Source of the DNA: an uncultured Lachnospiraceae bacterium
GTDB lineage: Bacteria > Bacillota > Clostridia > Lachnospirales > Lachnospiraceae
DNA length: 43,590 nucleotides
Assembly: GCA_910579645.1 (NCBI GenBank)
Contig: CAJTVK010000022.1
Span: 1 to 43,590 of the forward strand
Direction: 5' to 3'
This document shows positions 41,048-43,590 of the stretch, piece by piece. A program made the translations under genes and the position numbers. Numbering within the stretch: position 1 is the first letter of the stretch; the number at the start of each line of letters is the position of its first letter. The notes beneath the pieces are model-generated. The model was not told the DNA's origin, ran no database searches, and saw nothing but the letters and a program-made list of their open reading frames with translations.

Positions 41048-41413
41048 CTAACTTAACAACATAATAACACGCTCCCCGGTATCCACAAACCCTATGATAA
41101 CCCCTTTTCCGGTGAGTGACAGAGGTGGACGCTGCACTTGCAGCACACCGGTCCGTGACAGGCTCATCGTGTCAAACCCGCCTACCCTGCCGTCCTCATC
41201 CTGCATCAGCCCATATAGCTTGGGAATGGAATTATAAGTATACTGGCTCACATTGATGGGCTGCATCCCAACGCGCCGGAAATAAAGGATTGCAAATTGC
41301 TCATCCAGTTTAAACGTACAATAATCCATTCCCGTCAAATCATCTTTAGTCAATATGAAATCTACCAATGCCTCCGCATAGTCATTGGAAAGTGTCTGTT
41401 CCCTACAGGCCAT
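41048..41413 (-). CDS. N-terminal segment of the interrupted S8 (Csp-like) peptidase
   Basis: The frame encodes the prodomain-like start (LSNDYAEALVDFILTKDD and later VSQYTYNSIPKLYGLM) and the first catalytic strand SLTGKGVIIGFVDTG, whose Asp is the catalytic aspartate. It then leaves the family (ERVIMLLS and stop) exactly at the inferred crossover at 41076-41077. The central segment lies 14.6 kb away on the same strand. The ATG at 41413 has only a weak ribosome site. As it stands it would make a 121-residue product without enzyme activity. Confidence 0.85.
   Translation of the reverse strand: MACREQTLSNDYAEALVDFILTKDDLTGMDYCTFKLDEQFAILYFRRVGMQPINVSQYTYNSIPKLYGLMQDEDGRVGGFDTMSLSRTGVLQVQRPPLSLTGKGVIIGFVDTGERVIMLLS
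41050..41092. other. Attachment junction of element 2, distal side
   Basis: Element sequence starting CTTAACAACATAATAACACG at 41052 reaches core CC at 41076-41077 and then S8 sequence GGTATCCACAAACCC. This parallels the distal junction of element 1 at the same spacing. Confidence 0.65.
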
Positions 41414-41759
41414 AAATTACCCACATATATTTTTTCATATTATATGCCCTGTTCTTCCATAACGTTCAGTTCCTCCGCCTGCACCGGCTGCCCGCTTTCC
41501 CAGCGTCATTTTCCGTCGCCTGCCGCAGGCTTGATTTCTGCCGCGCCGGCTGCCGTATCTTCCGTCAGCCCCTGACGGTAAATACCACTTCTGCCGCACC
41601 CGCATTTTCTCCTGTGGCTGCCACCGCATCCAAGCCGCTTACCAGAATATTCTTCCCGTCTATCCGGTTATCCACCCGGTATGCTATGTTCCCGTCCGGA
41701 TTTCCGCCGGAATTGCCGCCCCATTCGCTGCCGTTCCAAGGCCGATTTATATCAATGTC
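41414..41759. other. Decayed coding remnant between clpX and the S8 gene
   Basis: The clpX frame stays open for about 60 codons past its TAG stop, reading DINRPWNGSEWGGNSGGNPD and GKNILVSGLDAVAATGENAG. After one frameshift and one TGA it ends at about 41450 with AEELNVMEEQGI. That ending resembles the actual ClpX end AENLNVIEG. It may be a former C-terminal extension or a partial duplication. Confidence 0.4.
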
Positions 41760-43394
41760 CTATCCTTCTATAACGTTCAGATTTTCCGCCGCCTCCAGGC
41801 TGTTGCTGCGTATGTCGATAATCGGGCCTCCGGTATTTTCAATATATTCTCTGGTAATCGTCACTTTGCCGATATTGTCGTCCTTCGGAATCTCGTACAT
41901 AATATCCAGCATAAATTCCTCAATAATTGCCCGCAGCGCCCTTGCCCCCGTATCCTTTTCCATGGCCTTGTCCGCAATGGCTTCCAACGCACCCTCATCA
42001 AACTCCAGCTTTACTTCATCCAGTTCCAGCAGCTTCTGATACTGCTTCAATATGGCATTCTTCGGCTCCCTCAGAATCTTTACCAGCATCTCCTTGGTCA
42101 GCCCGTCCAACGTGCAGATAATAGGAAGCCGCCCCAAAAACTCGGGAATCATGCCGAATTTCCTGATATCCTCCACGGCTACCTTGCTTAGGATATTCTT
42201 TTCCTTATCATACTTATCCTTCAGATCCGCGCCATACCCTATGGATGTTCCCTTATTCAGCCTCTGCTTGATGATTTCCTCCAAATCGGGAAACGCACCG
42301 CCGCAGATAAATAAGATATTTTTCGTATTAATGGTAGTCAGCGGAACCATTGCATTTTTACTGTTGGCTCCTACAGGCACTTCTATCTCCGCCCCTTCCA
42401 GAAGCTTCAGCATCCCCTGCTGCACCGATTCCCCGCTCACATCCCTGGAATTGGCATTTCTTTTTTTCGCAATCTTATCTATCTCGTCAATGAAAACAAT
42501 ACCCCTTTCCGCTTTCTCCGCATCATTTTCCGCTGCAGCCAGCAGCTTGGAAACCACGCTCTCGATATCGTCGCCTATATAGCCCGCCTCTGTCAGCGAC
42601 GTGGCATCCGCAATGGCAAGCGGCACATCCAACAGCCGTGCCAGCGTCTTTACCAAATAAGTCTTGCCGCTTCCGGTAGGCCCTATCATCAGAATATTGG
42701 ATTTCTCGATTTCAATTTCATCCATTGTTCCCGTAGCCACGCGCTTATAATGATTATAGACCGCAACGGAAATGATTTTCTTGGCCTTTTCCTGCCCCAC
42801 TACATACTCATCCAGCTGTGCCTTGATTTTATGGGGCGCAGGGATATTCCGGATATCCAGAGCCGGCTCGGCCTTTTCCTTCGGCTTCTTTCTTTTCAGC
42901 CTCTGCTTATTGGGGATTCCCCCCTCTCCCTGCAAATCCGACAGATTCACAAAGCTGATATTCGGAAATCCCTGCCCCTTATTGAATTTGTCCAATTCTT
43001 CGTTCCAATTAATGTTTCCCAGCATACCCTGATAGTCGAACTGACTGACCGTATCCATTGTCTTATGCATGCAGTCATTGCATACGGAAATGTTGTTCGG
43101 AAGCTTGAACATCTTACCCGTCTTGCTCTCCGGCCTGCGGCAGATGAAACATACATCTTCATATTCGCTTTCTTTTTTCTGCCCTTCCCCGCCGCTCTCT
43201 TTCTTCTTTTGCCCTATTGCCGCAGAATCCTTATCCGCATGTCCATCCCGGCCTTCCTCCCCCTTCTCTGCTATGGCATTCTCCCCTTCCGCATCCTCTT
43301 CCTCGTAGTCGTCTTCGCTGATTTCCTCATCTCCCAGATGAAGTTCCTCATCATGATACTCTTTGTCAAAATCTTTATGGTCAAAATCTCCCAT
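41760..43394 (-). CDS. clpX: ClpX ATP-dependent unfoldase with long acidic N-terminal extension
   Basis: AAA+ unfoldase that feeds substrates to ClpP. The zinc-binding domain (CFICRRP and VCNDCMH) starts only after about 80 residues of Asp/Glu/Lys-rich sequence not found in typical ClpX, so the protein has 544 residues instead of about 420. Walker A is GPTGSGKTYLVKTLARLL and Walker B is IVFIDEIDKI. The pore loop reads GYIG where GYVG is usual, and the ClpP-docking loop reads IGY where IGF is usual. These differences suggest a divergent paralog beside a standard clpX elsewhere. The ATG is preceded by AGGA at a 10-base distance, with a TTGTGC-N17-TATAAT promoter upstream. Confidence 0.88.
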   Translation of the reverse strand: MGDFDHKDFDKEYHDEELHLGDEEISEDDYEEEDAEGENAIAEKGEEGRDGHADKDSAAIGQKKKESGGEGQKKESEYEDVCFICRRPESKTGKMFKLPNNISVCNDCMHKTMDTVSQFDYQGMLGNINWNEELDKFNKGQGFPNISFVNLSDLQGEGGIPNKQRLKRKKPKEKAEPALDIRNIPAPHKIKAQLDEYVVGQEKAKKIISVAVYNHYKRVATGTMDEIEIEKSNILMIGPTGSGKTYLVKTLARLLDVPLAIADATSLTEAGYIGDDIESVVSKLLAAAENDAEKAERGIVFIDEIDKIAKKRNANSRDVSGESVQQGMLKLLEGAEIEVPVGANSKNAMVPLTTINTKNILFICGGAFPDLEEIIKQRLNKGTSIGYGADLKDKYDKEKNILSKVAVEDIRKFGMIPEFLGRLPIICTLDGLTKEMLVKILREPKNAILKQYQKLLELDEVKLEFDEGALEAIADKAMEKDTGARALRAIIEEFMLDIMYEIPKDDNIGKVTITREYIENTGGPIIDIRSNSLEAAENLNVIEG

Positions 43395-43461
43395 TTCTAC
43401 ATATCCTTCCCTGCCCGCAGAATTTTCCTCTTTCCGATGATAAACGGACTATCTCCCATTC

Positions 43462-43490
43462 ATTATAATGCATAGGAAATCAATGCACAA
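43462..43490 (-). promoter_or_regulatory. Candidate clpX promoter
   Basis: On the minus strand -10 TATAAT (43462-43467) and -35 TTGTGC (43485-43490) are 17 bp apart, about 70 bp before the clpX ATG. The -10 is perfect and the -35 is moderate. Nothing else was recognised to the right edge. Confidence 0.5.
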
Positions 43491-43590
43491 GTGAACATTT
43501 TCTAAACTCTCGGTAACAATTCAGCCTGAATGTTGTGTTGGGAGGCGGACGCCCGTGCGTGAGTTTTTTTAGTGGCCGGCAGCAGCGGAA

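Larger units (their letters stand above)
26467..41077. mobile_element. Element 2: 14.6-kb element with three large serine recombinases and mixed cargo
   Basis: Removal between cores at 26465-26466 and 41076-41077 fuses VDTG of the N-terminal S8 fragment to IRYSMDVF of the central fragment in frame. Contents from left to right are a PBECR4-like gene, three tandem recombinases, a DUF6870-like gene, a ferredoxin/4Fe-4S/thioredoxin set with a Crp/Fnr gene, a macro-domain remnant, an HTH remnant, GH5, glycosidase and esterase remnants, AraC, a VapBC-like pair and sigma-factor fragments. No relaxase or type IV secretion gene is visible, so self-transfer is unlikely. Confidence 0.75.

Noticed and set aside
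13005..41077. Treating the whole 13-41 kb region as a single element
   Set aside because: The central S8 fragment at 25.1-26.5 kb lies between two separately defined pairs of junctions, each restoring the gene frame, so two elements fit better.

Overview
The window looks like the chromosome of a low-to-mid GC anaerobic Firmicute, most likely a Lachnospiraceae-type Clostridium relative. The basis is strong AGGAGG-type ribosome sites, tandem large serine recombinases, LplB/YtcP-type sugar transporters that lack a linked ATPase, CspB-like subtilases, and ferredoxin/thioredoxin cargo. No RNA genes were recognised.

Layout. (1) 0.2-9.7 kb, minus strand: a seven-gene surface-polysaccharide operon (glycerophosphotransferase-like enzyme, IspD/TarI-like cytidylyltransferase, NAD-dependent epimerase, radical SAM protein, FkbM methyltransferase, tandem LicD protein, polysaccharide pyruvyl transferase). 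(2) 10.0-12.2 kb: a TnpB-like gene split by a frameshift in a G10 tract, next to a small Pin-type serine recombinase. The gap between them holds two inverted 19-bp dyad sites that bracket a good promoter pointing away from tnpB. By eye the TnpB lacks all three RuvC catalytic residues. (3) 12.4-13.0 kb: an lspA-like gene and the last 19 codons of an S8 (subtilisin, Csp-like) peptidase. (4) 13.0-25.1 kb: a fructan/sucrose utilisation cassette (two paralogous LacI regulators, GH32, solute-binding protein, two permeases, a YesL-like protein) behind one large serine recombinase and a small DUF6870-like gene. (5) 25.1-26.5 kb: the central part of the S8 peptidase. (6) 26.5-41.1 kb: three tandem large serine recombinases plus cargo: a PBECR4-like protein, a second DUF6870-like gene, a ferredoxin/4Fe-4S/thioredoxin redox set with a Crp/Fnr regulator, a GH5 glycosidase, an AraC regulator, a VapBC-like pair and several broken genes. 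(7) 41.1-41.4 kb: the N-terminal part of the S8 peptidase. (8) 41.8-43.4 kb: a ClpX with a long acidic N-terminal extension.

The main result is that the three S8 pieces, all on the minus strand, fit together in order and in frame. Removing 12,139 bp (13005-25143) and 14,611 bp (26467-41077) at GG dinucleotides restores a peptidase of about 573 residues. The first join restores the catalytic DTG context (DTG|IRYS) and the second restores the C terminus (SWG|FGKLNV). The ends of the two blocks resemble each other base for base around the crossover points, and each has its serine recombinase at the same end. I infer two related integrative elements sitting at two positions in one peptidase gene of an ancestral clpX - S8 - lspA locus. 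This resembles the intervening elements of sporulation genes, but whether excision is regulated is unknown.
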